A DNA stretch of 64,000 nt from Pseudaminobacter soli (ex Zhang et al. 2022) (GTDB lineage Bacteria > Pseudomonadota > Alphaproteobacteria > Rhizobiales > Rhizobiaceae): contig NZ_JABVCF010000013.1 of assembly GCF_014595955.1 (NCBI RefSeq), positions 144,498 through 208,497 on the forward strand. The letters are read 5' to 3'. The translations under genes and the position numbers were made by a program. This document shows, one piece after another, positions 1-8,181 of the stretch; within the stretch, counting starts at the first letter, position 1; each line of letters opens with the position of its first letter. Under the pieces are notes generated by a model, which ran no database searches, was not told the origin of the DNA, and was given only the letters and a program-made list of their open reading frames with translations.

Positions 1-57
1 GCGAAGGCAGCTTCGGCCAAGGCCAAGAAGCCGGCGTCGCAAAAGAAGAAGGAATGA
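1..57 (+). CDS. topA: DNA topoisomerase I, 3' end (partial)
   Basis: The window opens inside a reading frame that gives 18 residues of Lys/Ala-rich tail before TGA at 55-57. The lysine-rich end and the immediately following rnr gene (6 nt gap) fit the basic C-terminal tail of alphaproteobacterial topoisomerase I, which often precedes rnr. Identity rests on composition and position only, because no catalytic part lies in the window. Confidence 0.55.
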   Translation, partial: AKAASAKAKKPASQKKKE

Positions 58-63
58 CGTCCT

Positions 64-2388
64 TTGGCGCGCAGATCGGGTTCCGAGAGGGATGAACGAG
101 GCAAGGCTCCGGCTTACGGACCCGGCGCGCACCCCAGAACCGCAGGCGACTACCGCCCAACCCGCGACCAATTGCTCGCCTATATCGAGGAGAACCCCGA
201 CAGCGGCAAGCGCGAGATCGCACGCGCCTTCTCCCTGAGGAGCTCAGATCGCATCTGGCTGAAGGACACGCTCGCTGAACTGCAGGACGAAGGAGTGCTG
301 GAGCGCAAGAAGAAGCGCGTCAGCCGCAGGGGCGCCCTGCCCCCGGTCGCGGTCCTCGACATCTTCTCGCGCGATACCGACGGCGTGCTGCTCGCCCGTC
401 CCACCGAGGGCAATGACGGCTCGGAGGTTCCGATCGTGGTGGCGATCCGGACCGCCAAGAACGCCCGCGGCCCGGCGCCGGGCGTCGGCGACCGGGTCCT
501 GGCGAAGACCTTCCGAAACAAGGACGAACACGGCGTCGCCTATACCGGCCGCGTCATGAAGGTGTTCGAGAAGCGCGCCAATCTCGCGCTCGGCGTGCTG
601 CGCGAACTCTCCGGCGGCCGCCTGCGGGTGGTGCCGGTGGAGCGCAACAAGCCTGAATTCGAACTCGCGGAAGAGCACAGGGGCGATGCTCGGGACGGCG
701 ACCTCGTGGAGGTCGAGACGGGACGCTCCACCCGTTACGGGCTGCCGCAGGCGAAGGTTATGTCGGTCGTCGGATCGCTTACTTCCGAGAAGGCGGTCTC
801 GATGATCGCCATCCATGCGCATGGAATCCCGCACGTCTTCCCGAACGAGGCGCTCGCCGAAGCCGAAGCCGCACAGCCGGCAGGCATGGAAGGCCACGAG
901 GACTGGCGCGAACTGCCGCTGGTCACAATCGATCCGGCCGACGCAAAGGACCATGACGACGCGGTCCATGCCGCGCGCGACGACGATCCCCGCAATTCGG
1001 GCGGCGTGGTCGTCACCGTCGCGATCGCGGACGTTGCCTCCTATGTGCGGCCGGGCAGCGCGCTCGACCGCGAGGCGCTGAACCGGGGCAACTCGGTCTA
1101 TTTCCCCGACCGGGTCGTTCCGATGCTGCCGGAGCGCATCTCCAACGATCTCTGTTCTCTCAAGGAGGGCGTCGACCGGCCAGCACTCGCGGTGCGCATG
1201 GTGTTCTCGGCCGAGGGGCAGAAGCTGCGCCACAGCTTCCATCGGATCATGATGCGCTCCGTTGCGCGCCTCTCCTACAGCCAAGCGCAGGCGGCGATTG
1301 ACGGCGCTGCCGACGAAAAGACGGCTCCCATCCTGGACAGCGTGCTGAAGCCGCTATGGCAAGGCTATGACGTGCTTCACCGGGGGCGCGAGAAGCGCCA
1401 GCCGCTCGAACTGGATCTGCCGGAGCGCAAGATCCTGCTACGCCCAGACGGCACGGTCGACCGCGTCATCGTCCCGGAGCGCCTCGAGGCGCACAAGCTC
1501 ATCGAAGAGTTCATGATCCAGGCCAATGTGGCTGCCGCCGAGACCCTGGAGGCCAAGCGGCAGAAGCTGGTGTACCGGGTCCACGACTCGCCGTCGCCGG
1601 TGAAGCAGGAATCGCTGCGCGAGTTCCTGAAGTCGATCGGCATCTCTCTAGCGCGCGGCGCGGACCTCAGGACCTCCAGTTTCAACAATATCCTGGACCG
1701 CGTGCGCGACAGCGAGCATGAAGCGCTGGTCAACGAGATCGTACTGCGCACGCAGAGCCAGGCGGTCTATTCGCCGGACAATCTCGGCCATTTCGGCCTG
1801 AACCTGCACCGCTATGCGCACTTCACCTCGCCGATCCGCCGCTATGCGGACCTGATCGTCCACCGCGCGCTGATTTCGGCGCTGCGACTCGGCAAGGACG
1901 GCCTCACGCAGACTGAAGAGGAGCGGCTCGACGACATCTCCGAACTGATCTCCGCTACCGAGCGGCGGGCGATGGCCGCCGAGCGCGAGACGGTCGATCG
2001 CCTGATCGCGGCGCATCTTGCCGAACAGATCGACGGAGAGTTCGACGGCCGCGTTTCCGGCGTCACCAATGCGGGACTATTTGTCCAATTGCCGCAGTAT
2101 GGCACGGACGGTTTTATCCCTGTGGCGACTCTCGGGGACGACTACTATGTATTCGACGAGACGAGACGGGCCCTCGTGGGCCAGCAGTCGGGGACGGGAT
2201 ACCAACTGGCAGACCAGGTCAGGGTGAAACTTGTGGAAGTGGCGCCGCTCGCGGGCGCGCTGCGCTTCGAGATGCTGAGCGAACCGAAACCATTGCCGGG
2301 CGCGAGGCGTTCGTTTCACAAGGCCAAGGTGGCGCAGAGGCGCCAGCGCGGATCGTCGCCGAAACCGGGACAACGCCGCAGGAGATGA
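64..2388 (+). CDS. rnr: Ribonuclease R
   Basis: This is a 3'-5' exoribonuclease of the RNB (RNase II/R) family that degrades structured RNA in the cytoplasm. The protein is 774 aa, normal for RNase R. An N-terminal winged-helix region lies near residues 30-85, followed by cold-shock/OB domains, then the RNB domain with its metal-binding aspartate cluster at about 288-300 (TIDPADAKDHDDA). An S1 domain lies near 655-740 and the tail is Lys/Arg-rich. The start is TTG, 6 nt after the topA stop, with AAGAAGGAA upstream; no ATG lies near the N terminus. The stop overlaps the next gene's possible ATG, so topA-rnr-DUF983 look co-transcribed. Confidence 0.95.
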   Translation: MARRSGSERDERGKAPAYGPGAHPRTAGDYRPTRDQLLAYIEENPDSGKREIARAFSLRSSDRIWLKDTLAELQDEGVLERKKKRVSRRGALPPVAVLDIFSRDTDGVLLARPTEGNDGSEVPIVVAIRTAKNARGPAPGVGDRVLAKTFRNKDEHGVAYTGRVMKVFEKRANLALGVLRELSGGRLRVVPVERNKPEFELAEEHRGDARDGDLVEVETGRSTRYGLPQAKVMSVVGSLTSEKAVSMIAIHAHGIPHVFPNEALAEAEAAQPAGMEGHEDWRELPLVTIDPADAKDHDDAVHAARDDDPRNSGGVVVTVAIADVASYVRPGSALDREALNRGNSVYFPDRVVPMLPERISNDLCSLKEGVDRPALAVRMVFSAEGQKLRHSFHRIMMRSVARLSYSQAQAAIDGAADEKTAPILDSVLKPLWQGYDVLHRGREKRQPLELDLPERKILLRPDGTVDRVIVPERLEAHKLIEEFMIQANVAAAETLEAKRQKLVYRVHDSPSPVKQESLREFLKSIGISLARGADLRTSSFNNILDRVRDSEHEALVNEIVLRTQSQAVYSPDNLGHFGLNLHRYAHFTSPIRRYADLIVHRALISALRLGKDGLTQTEEERLDDISELISATERRAMAAERETVDRLIAAHLAEQIDGEFDGRVSGVTNAGLFVQLPQYGTDGFIPVATLGDDYYVFDETRRALVGQQSGTGYQLADQVRVKLVEVAPLAGALRFEMLSEPKPLPGARRSFHKAKVAQRRQRGSSPKPGQRRRR

Positions 2389-2834
2389 TCATGGAAGAAC
2401 AAGTTTTCGGCGGCGAGCACCATTCCGGCCGTCCTGCGCGCTCGCTAGGGACCGCGATGAAGCGCGGAATGCTCGGATGCTGCCCGAACTGCGGCAAGGG
2501 CCGGCTCTTCCGATCCTTCCTCAAGATCGTCGACCATTGCGAAGTCTGCGGCGAGGCGATGCATCATCATCGCGCCGACGACCTGCCGGCCTATCTGGTG
2601 GTCGTGATTCTCGGCCATATCATCGTCGCCGCCGCCATGACCGTCGAGCAATCGACGACGCTGTCACTGCCGCAGCACCTGGCGATCTGGATACCGCTGA
2701 CGATCGTGCTCTGCGTGGCAATGCTGCGCCCCGTCAAAGGTGCGGTGGTGGGGCTGCAATGGGCGCTCTACATGCACGGATTCAGCGGCCGTGCCGACGC
2801 GCTCGATTCGCATCCGGAGATCGAGCACCGGTAA
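2385..2834 (+). CDS. DUF983 family membrane protein
   Basis: This 149 aa protein shows the DUF983 pattern: a zinc-ribbon-like pair of CxxC motifs near residues 31-60 (CPNCGKGRLF ... CEVCGE), then two hydrophobic segments (about 70-90 and 100-118). The molecular role of the family is unknown. The first ATG overlaps the rnr stop (ATGA); a second in-frame ATG at 2391 is equally possible. The overlap implies translational coupling to rnr. Confidence 0.85.
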   Translation: MIMEEQVFGGEHHSGRPARSLGTAMKRGMLGCCPNCGKGRLFRSFLKIVDHCEVCGEAMHHHRADDLPAYLVVVILGHIIVAAAMTVEQSTTLSLPQHLAIWIPLTIVLCVAMLRPVKGAVVGLQWALYMHGFSGRADALDSHPEIEHR

Positions 2835-2882
2835 CCGAAATTCACGGGTACATCTGCCACATTGCCTGATTAGGAAGCCCGA

Positions 2883-3617
2883 ATGGACGGGATGACCAGA
2901 AGCGAGGTGGACAGAGCGGACGCGAAGGATTTCGCCTTAGGCGCGGGGCCATTGCGGCCGCGCGACGCCGCCACGTTGATTCTGCTGGACCGGGAAGACG
3001 GCGAGACGCGCGTGCTTCTGGGCCGCCGGCACGCCCGCCATGCCTTCATGCCTGGAAAATTCGTGTTTCCCGGCGGGCGCACCGACCCCGACGATGCCCG
3101 GGTGCCGGTCAGCGAAGGCTTGCACCCCTCGGATGCGGCCAAGCTCTCCGCCGGCCGGACCACCCCTGCCCGCGCCCGCGCCATCGCGCTTTCCGCCATT
3201 CGCGAGACCTATGAAGAGGCCGGTCTGTTGATCGGGCGAAGAACCTCGTTCGAGACGACAAAGGCAGGCTGGCGAGGTTTCGTCGAGCATGGCGTGGCGC
3301 CTTCGCTCTCCGGGCTGCGCTATGTCGCCCGTGCGATCACGCCGCCCGGCCGCGTGCGCCGGTTCGACACCCGCTTCCTGGCCGCCTGGCGCCACGACGT
3401 TGCCGTAGAGCTCGCGCAAGGAGGGCCGGCAGAAGAACTCGAGGAACTGGCCTGGATGCCTATAGAGGAGGCCATTGAAGCCGACGTACCGGCGATCACG
3501 CGAACGATCCTGGGCGAACTTCGCGAGCGCCTCGCGGCCGATCCCCTGCTCGTGCCGGGGGCTCCCATACCATTCTACCGAATGGTACGGGGCCGCTTCG
3601 TGCGCCACGTCCTGTAA
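2883..3617 (+). CDS. NUDIX hydrolase
   Basis: The 244 aa protein has a Nudix fold: an N-terminal strand region, a GG(R) turn near residues 61-63 and the core RETYEEAGL (about 110-118) of the GX5EX7REUXEEXGU box. The stretch between the first glycine and RExxEE is longer than canonical. This resembles the larger NUDIX proteins of alphaproteobacteria (NUDT19-like), where CoA or nucleotide-diphosphate compounds are proposed substrates; the substrate cannot be read here. It starts 48 nt after the DUF983 gene, so it may belong to the same transcript. Confidence 0.85.
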   Translation: MDGMTRSEVDRADAKDFALGAGPLRPRDAATLILLDREDGETRVLLGRRHARHAFMPGKFVFPGGRTDPDDARVPVSEGLHPSDAAKLSAGRTTPARARAIALSAIRETYEEAGLLIGRRTSFETTKAGWRGFVEHGVAPSLSGLRYVARAITPPGRVRRFDTRFLAAWRHDVAVELAQGGPAEELEELAWMPIEEAIEADVPAITRTILGELRERLAADPLLVPGAPIPFYRMVRGRFVRHVL

Positions 3618-3641
3618 CTTTGAAGCTGCCGTTCGAGTCAA

Positions 3642-4847
3642 ATGCCAGACGACGCTCACATTGTCGCCAGCAACAAGATTGAAGGTGAACACGCCGGCAC
3701 CCGCTGGCTGGCGCTGACGGCAGCAATCGCCTCGATCAGCGTGGTCGGCATCGCCATTGGGCTCGGCATGCCGCTGCTCAGCATCATTCTCGAGAATCGC
3801 GGCCATTCGGCGAGCATGATCGGGCTCAACACCGCCGTCGCCGGGCTTGCCTCGATCGCAGGCGCCCCCATGGCCACGCCGCTCGCAATGCGTTTCGGCA
3901 CGGTCTGGACGATGGTCGCCATGATCATCGTAGGGGCGCTCGCCTTCATGGGCTTCTACTTCGCGACCGCCTTCTGGATGTGGTTCCCGCTGCGCGTGGC
4001 GCTGCATATTGCGCTGACCATCCTCTTCATCCTCTCCGAATTCTGGATTTCCTCCTCCGCCCCGCCGCACCGACGCGGCTTCGTCTTGGGCATCTACGCA
4101 ACCGTGCTCTCGCTCGGCTTTGCGGCCGGCCCCTGGCTGTTCTCGCAGATCGGCAGCAGCGGCTTCGCGCCGTTCGGAACAGTTTTCGTGCTGGTTATGG
4201 TTGCGGTGATCCCTGTCGCCGCCGCCTGGCGCGAGAGCCCGGTGCTGCACCCCAGCGGCGACGAAGGGGGACATTTCCTGCGCTACATCTGGCTGGTCCC
4301 GACCGCGACCGCCGCGGTGCTGGTGTTCGGCGCCGTGGAGACTGGGGGCTTTGCGCTCTTCCCCGTCTACGGGTCCCGGAGCGGCTATTCGGAAGGCGAT
4401 GCCGCCCTGCTGCTCACCATGATCGGATTGGGCAACGTGCTGCTGCAGATCCCGATCGGCATGCTCAGCGACCGCATCGGCGACAGGCGATATCTTCTGC
4501 TCGTTTGCGCGATCGTCGGCCTGATGGGGATGCTGCTTCTTCCATCCATCGCGCACAACTGGCATCTGCTGGCAGCGGTGCTGTTCGTCTGGGGCGGCGT
4601 TGTTGCGGCGCTATACACGATCGGACTGGCGCATCTCGGATCGCGTCTGTCCGGCCATGAGCTTGCAAACGCCAACGCCGCCTTCGTTCTGTGCTACGGG
4701 CTCGGAATGGTGATCGGGCCTCAGGCGATCGGGCTGGGCATGGACATGTTCGGCAAGGAGGGTTTCGCCTGGGCGCTGGCGTCGATGTTCGTCTTCTACA
4801 TCGTCGTTGCCTGCTGGCGCATCTTCGGGCGGGCCCGCAGCTCTTGA
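3642..4847 (+). CDS. MFS transporter
   Basis: The 401 aa protein has about 12 hydrophobic segments in two halves, with the inter-half motif DRIGDRRY near residue 280 typical of the major facilitator superfamily. The family carries small solutes or drugs by proton-coupled transport; the substrate is unknown. It begins 24 nt after the NUDIX gene on the same strand, so the two are probably one operon. Its final codons overlap the likely rpmG promoter. Confidence 0.85.
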   Translation: MPDDAHIVASNKIEGEHAGTRWLALTAAIASISVVGIAIGLGMPLLSIILENRGHSASMIGLNTAVAGLASIAGAPMATPLAMRFGTVWTMVAMIIVGALAFMGFYFATAFWMWFPLRVALHIALTILFILSEFWISSSAPPHRRGFVLGIYATVLSLGFAAGPWLFSQIGSSGFAPFGTVFVLVMVAVIPVAAAWRESPVLHPSGDEGGHFLRYIWLVPTATAAVLVFGAVETGGFALFPVYGSRSGYSEGDAALLLTMIGLGNVLLQIPIGMLSDRIGDRRYLLLVCAIVGLMGMLLLPSIAHNWHLLAAVLFVWGGVVAALYTIGLAHLGSRLSGHELANANAAFVLCYGLGMVIGPQAIGLGMDMFGKEGFAWALASMFVFYIVVACWRIFGRARSS

Positions 4848-4871
4848 CATTCCGGCCATGACCTTTATGTG
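4844..4871 (+). promoter_or_regulatory. sigma-70-type promoter of rpmG
   Basis: TTGACA (4844-4849) is followed after 16 nt by TATGTG (4866-4871), 75 nt upstream of the rpmG start. The -35 element overlaps the MFS stop codon. It explains how rpmG can be expressed independently of the upstream genes. Confidence 0.55.
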
Positions 4872-4945
4872 TCCGGCCTGATTTCCGCGCCGGGGCCGCC
4901 GCCCTTCGAGGCGGTCAAACCCAGTCAGTCGAACGGAAGAAAACG

Positions 4946-5113
4946 ATGGCAAAAGCCGCGAACATCAAGATCAAGCTGCTGTCCACCGCAGACACCGGCT
5001 TCTTCTACGTGACCAGCAAGAACAGCCGTACCAAGACCGAGAAGCTCTCGTTCCGCAAGTACGACCCGATTGCGAAGAAGCACGTCGAGTTCAAGGAAAC
5101 GAAGATAAAGTAA
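4946..5113 (+). CDS. rpmG: 50S ribosomal protein L33
   Basis: This 55 aa protein begins [20 protein letters not shown] and ends [11 protein letters not shown], a clear L33. It has no cysteines, so it is the zinc-free (C-) form. GGAAG lies 6 nt upstream of the ATG. It stands alone here, with a promoter upstream and a terminator 28 nt downstream. Confidence 0.95.
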   Translation: MAKAANIKIKLLSTADTGFFYVTSKNSRTKTEKLSFRKYDPIAKKHVEFKETKIK

Positions 5114-5140
5114 TCTTCGCATCCGCGACCGAAGCCGTTG

Positions 5141-5162
5141 AGCCGCCGCAAGGCGGCTTTTC
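5141..5162 (+). terminator. rho-independent terminator after rpmG
   Basis: AGCCGCC (5141-5147), loop GCAA, GGCGGCT (5152-5158) form a perfect 7-bp GNRA-loop hairpin followed by TTTTC. Confidence 0.75.
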
Positions 5163-5815
5163 GCGTTTCTGGGGAGTGCGTAGAGAGGCGAGCCTCTTCC
5201 GCCAGTCGTAGCGACTTTCGCCACTAGCCAAGTCCGCCCATGCATTCGTCATCCTCGGGCTTGACCCGAGGATCCATGCCGGAACCAAACGGCTGTGCGC
5301 TGGCGTCGCTGATCAGGACGGAATGGAAAGCAACGCGCAGCTGCCCGTTTCCTTCCACGCAGGAGCGCTGCCGGACAGTCACGGCATAAATCCTGGGGTC
5401 TCCGCGACGCCGCTACGCGGCTGCTCCGCCCTAAGATGACGATGGAGAGGGAAAATTCGGGGGCCGGTCGGCAATCTGGCAGCGGTACGAGGAGGCCACT
5501 ATGCGCCAGTGCCGACCGGCCGACCCCACGGACCCAGGAGATGCGGCGGACCTGAGCATCATGGGGTAACTGGACGATTCAGCTGGTATCGGGGCGGTCC
5601 CAGCCCCTTCTGCTCTGAGATCATCGTCGCTCAGCAACAGTGGAAAATCAAGGAATTCTTAACCAATCCTCCCGAATCAATCCGAATAAGGTAAACGGTA
5701 GCGGGCCGATTGTGGCCCGAAGCGGGCGGAATCACGCTAGCTCCTCAGGATCAGGGTTCTTGGCGGGGTTTCACAGATTAGTGCGCCCAGACACACTGAA
5801 CTTTTCGGCCATTGT
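5163..5815. other. Long intergenic region, no gene seen
   Basis: About 650 nt without a convincing gene. It holds one dispersed repeat element (5246-5441) and a small hairpin at 5702-5719 (CGGGCC/GGCCCG) that could help end the pleD transcript. The short open frames across it lack ribosome-binding sites and coding-like codon use. Confidence 0.6.
5246..5441. repeat. Dispersed intergenic repeat (GTCATCC...GATGACG type)
   Basis: The left end (5248-5275) contains the palindrome TCCTCGGG-CTTGA-CCCGAGGA. The right end (5388-5441) reads from ATCCTGGGGTCT through a CCGCTACGCGG hairpin and CTGCTCCGCCC to GATGACG. The two ends face each other, as in the GTCATCCTCGG...GATGACG intergenic elements common in rhizobial genomes. 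Shorter relatives occur at 46682-46731 and 49211-49262 in this window. Confidence 0.6.
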
Positions 5816-7189
5816 TCAGGCGGCTTTCGCGACCACCCGATTGCGGCCGCCTGTCTTGGCTTCGTAGAGCGCAAGGTCGGCGCGCTTCATCAACTGCTCG
5901 ACGCTGTCGACACCGCGCAGGATCGAGGACACGCCGACGCTGACGGTGACGTTGAGCAACTGGCCGCTGCTGCCGATCTCAAACGGATGGCGCTCGATCT
6001 CGGCGCGGATGCGCTCGGCGACCTTCTCGGCGATCATCGCATCCGTATCCGGCATGACCACCACGAATTCCTCCCCGCCGAAACGGCAGGCGAGATCGAT
6101 GCCGCGGACGTTCTTGCGCAGCCGGCGAGCGAACTCGCGCAGCACGTCGTCGCCGCCGTCGTGCCCGTAGGTGTCGTTGATCGACTTGAAGCGATCAAGG
6201 TCGGTGATCATCAGCGACAGCGGCCGCCGGCGCGACACCGCCCTGTCGAACAGGGTGTTCAGATGGCTGTCGAGATAGCGCCGGTTGTGCAGGCCCGTCA
6301 GGCCGTCGATCACCGCCATCTCGATGGTCTCGGTGACGCTGGCGCGCAGCTGATCGTTGTAGCGCTTCCGCTTCACCTGGGTGCGAAGCCGGGCGATCAG
6401 TTCGTGAGGGTCGACGGGCCGCATGAGGTAGTCATTTATGCCGAGTTCCAGCCCGCGGATGATGCGTTCCTCCTCGCCGACATTGGCCAGGAGAATGATC
6501 GGCAGGAATCGCGTGCGGTCGAGCGAACGGATCTGCGAGCAGAGCCGCAGCGGGTCGTAGCTCGAGAAGGCTGTCGAGATCAGGACACATTCGTAGGGCG
6601 CTGCGGCGGCTTCGAAGAAGCCGGCCTGCGGATCGTTGACGACCTCCAGCACCGCGTGGTCGCGCAGATGGCGGGCGATGCGATCGCAGGAGGACGGGCG
6701 CTCGTCGATCAGCAGCACCTTCGGCACCGCCTGCTCCTCTGGCAGCCGTCGTGAAAGCAGTTCCTCGATGCCGATGTCCCGGGTGGTGGCGGCGCGCAGC
6801 CGCAGTTCGTCCGTCAGCGTCTTCAGCCGCACGAGGCTTTTCACCCGCGTCATCAGCTGCAAGTCGTTGACCGGCTTCGTCAGGAAATCGTCCGCCCCTG
6901 CCTCGAGACCGCGGATGCGGTCCGAGCCTTGGTCGAGCGCGGTGATCATCACGACCGGGATGTGGGCCGTGGCCGGATCGCCCTTGAGGCGGCGGCAGAC
7001 CTCGAAGCCGTCCATCCCCGGCATCATGACATCGAGTAGAACGACGTCCACCTTGCCGTTCTCGCAGGTCTCGATCGCGTCTTCGCCGTTGGATGCGGTG
7101 AGCACCTCGAAATATTCGGCGAGCAGCCGCACTTCCAGCAGCTTCACATTGGCTGGCACGTCATCGACGACGAGAATGCGCGCGGTCAT
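5816..7189 (-). CDS. pleD: PleD-type response regulator with diguanylate cyclase domain
   Basis: The 457 aa protein makes cyclic di-GMP and acts in polar development and the cell cycle. It has a REC domain with VVDD at 7-10 and phospho-acceptor D53, a second degenerate REC domain (about 155-275) and a C-terminal GGDEF domain with GGEEF. RGID lies five residues before GGEEF, matching the inhibitory RxxD I-site. Longer frames exist upstream, but MTARILVVDD is the conserved PleD start. It lies 37 nt after divK on the same strand, as in Caulobacter. Confidence 0.95.
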   Translation of the reverse strand: MTARILVVDDVPANVKLLEVRLLAEYFEVLTASNGEDAIETCENGKVDVVLLDVMMPGMDGFEVCRRLKGDPATAHIPVVMITALDQGSDRIRGLEAGADDFLTKPVNDLQLMTRVKSLVRLKTLTDELRLRAATTRDIGIEELLSRRLPEEQAVPKVLLIDERPSSCDRIARHLRDHAVLEVVNDPQAGFFEAAAAPYECVLISTAFSSYDPLRLCSQIRSLDRTRFLPIILLANVGEEERIIRGLELGINDYLMRPVDPHELIARLRTQVKRKRYNDQLRASVTETIEMAVIDGLTGLHNRRYLDSHLNTLFDRAVSRRRPLSLMITDLDRFKSINDTYGHDGGDDVLREFARRLRKNVRGIDLACRFGGEEFVVVMPDTDAMIAEKVAERIRAEIERHPFEIGSSGQLLNVTVSVGVSSILRGVDSVEQLMKRADLALYEAKTGGRNRVVAKAA

Positions 7190-7226
7190 CGGCTGCAGCA
7201 GCTCCGGGAAACTGAATGGTCGTGCA

Positions 7227-7598
7227 TCATGCGTCGCCCAGATAGGATTTGATGGTCTCGATGAAGCGCGGGACCGAGATGGGCTTGGAGATGTAGGCCT
7301 CGCAGCCACCCTGGCGGATGCGCTCCTCGTCACCCTTCATCGCAAAGGCAGTTACGGCGATGACCGGAATGGTGTGCAGGTCGTCGTCCTGCTTCAGCCA
7401 CTTGGTGACCTCGAGCCCGGAGACTTCCGGCAACTGGATGTCCATGAGGATCAGGTCAGGGCGGTGCGTGCGCGCGAGTTCCAGCGCTTCGAGCCCGTTT
7501 CGGGTGCGCACGGTCTCGTATCCGCTCGCCTCGATCAGGTCGCGGAAGAGCTTCATATTGAGCTCGTTGTCCTCGACGATCATTACCTTCTTTGCCAT
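7227..7598 (-). CDS. divK: DivK single-domain response regulator
   Basis: A 123 aa stand-alone receiver domain: acidic pocket E9/D10 (MIVEDN), phospho-acceptor D53 in LILMDIQLP, and KP (YISKPIS) near 103-104. In alphaproteobacteria DivK receives phosphate from the PleC/DivJ kinases and controls CtrA through DivL-CckA. The start was chosen at [12 protein letters not shown], the family start, not at upstream in-frame codons. It forms an operon with pleD. Confidence 0.95.
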   Translation of the reverse strand: MAKKVMIVEDNELNMKLFRDLIEASGYETVRTRNGLEALELARTHRPDLILMDIQLPEVSGLEVTKWLKQDDDLHTIPVIAVTAFAMKGDEERIRQGGCEAYISKPISVPRFIETIKSYLGDA

Positions 7599-7803
7599 TT
7601 CACATCTTCCCGGAGCGGAGCGGTCATGCCCATCTTCCGCGCCCCATAGCCACATCGCGCCGAGCTTGAAGCCAAGCCTAGCCGAAGAACATTGACGAAA
7701 CGGAAACTCCACCCGCTCAACGTGACAGCACCCGTCCCGGCTTGCTCCTGACGCGACCCTTCACTACTCAAGCCGGACAGGAAGATGAAGGGACGGTCGT
7801 AAG

Positions 7804-8106
7804 ATGGCGAAGGGAAAGGCACTGTCGAGGCAGGATGCAGAGGCGCTGGCGATCGGCGCGCTGTCCTACGTCGCCGCAGACCCCGTGCTGTTGCCGCGCT
7901 TCCTTGCGCTCACGGGCATCGAGGCGACGAGCATCCGCCATGCCGCGCAGGAGCCGGGATTTCTCGCCGGCGTACTTGGTTTCGTTGCGGCGCATGAGCC
8001 AACGCTGATCGGCTTTGCCGAACATGCCGGCGTGGAGCCTGCCATGGTCACCGAGGCGCTGAATACGCTTCCGACGGGCGACGCGCGCTATGACCGCTCG
8101 ACCTGA
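7804..8106 (+). CDS. DUF3572 family protein
   Basis: A 100 aa mostly helical soluble protein matching DUF3572 (LSRQDAEALAIGALSYVAADP, a central LALTGI, then FLAGVLGFVAAHEP). The family is restricted to alphaproteobacteria and often sits next to divK; its function is unknown. It is divergent from divK with a 205 nt shared upstream region. Confidence 0.8.
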   Translation: MAKGKALSRQDAEALAIGALSYVAADPVLLPRFLALTGIEATSIRHAAQEPGFLAGVLGFVAAHEPTLIGFAEHAGVEPAMVTEALNTLPTGDARYDRST

Positions 8107-8181
8107 GGTACGTTGAGAAAAAGATTCAGCTTCGGCTGACAAGCGTCTGGCTCAAAGGGTTTTTCTGCATCTTATTCCCCG

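Noticed and set aside
2937..4565. 542-codon minus-strand open frame opposite the NUDIX and MFS genes
   Set aside because: It is His/Arg/Gly-rich with no domain and lies exactly antisense to two well-supported genes; high G+C keeps antisense frames open.
5281..5310. GGAAC at 5281 as an EcfG promoter
   Set aside because: No GTT at the required 16-17 nt spacing and it lies within a dispersed repeat.
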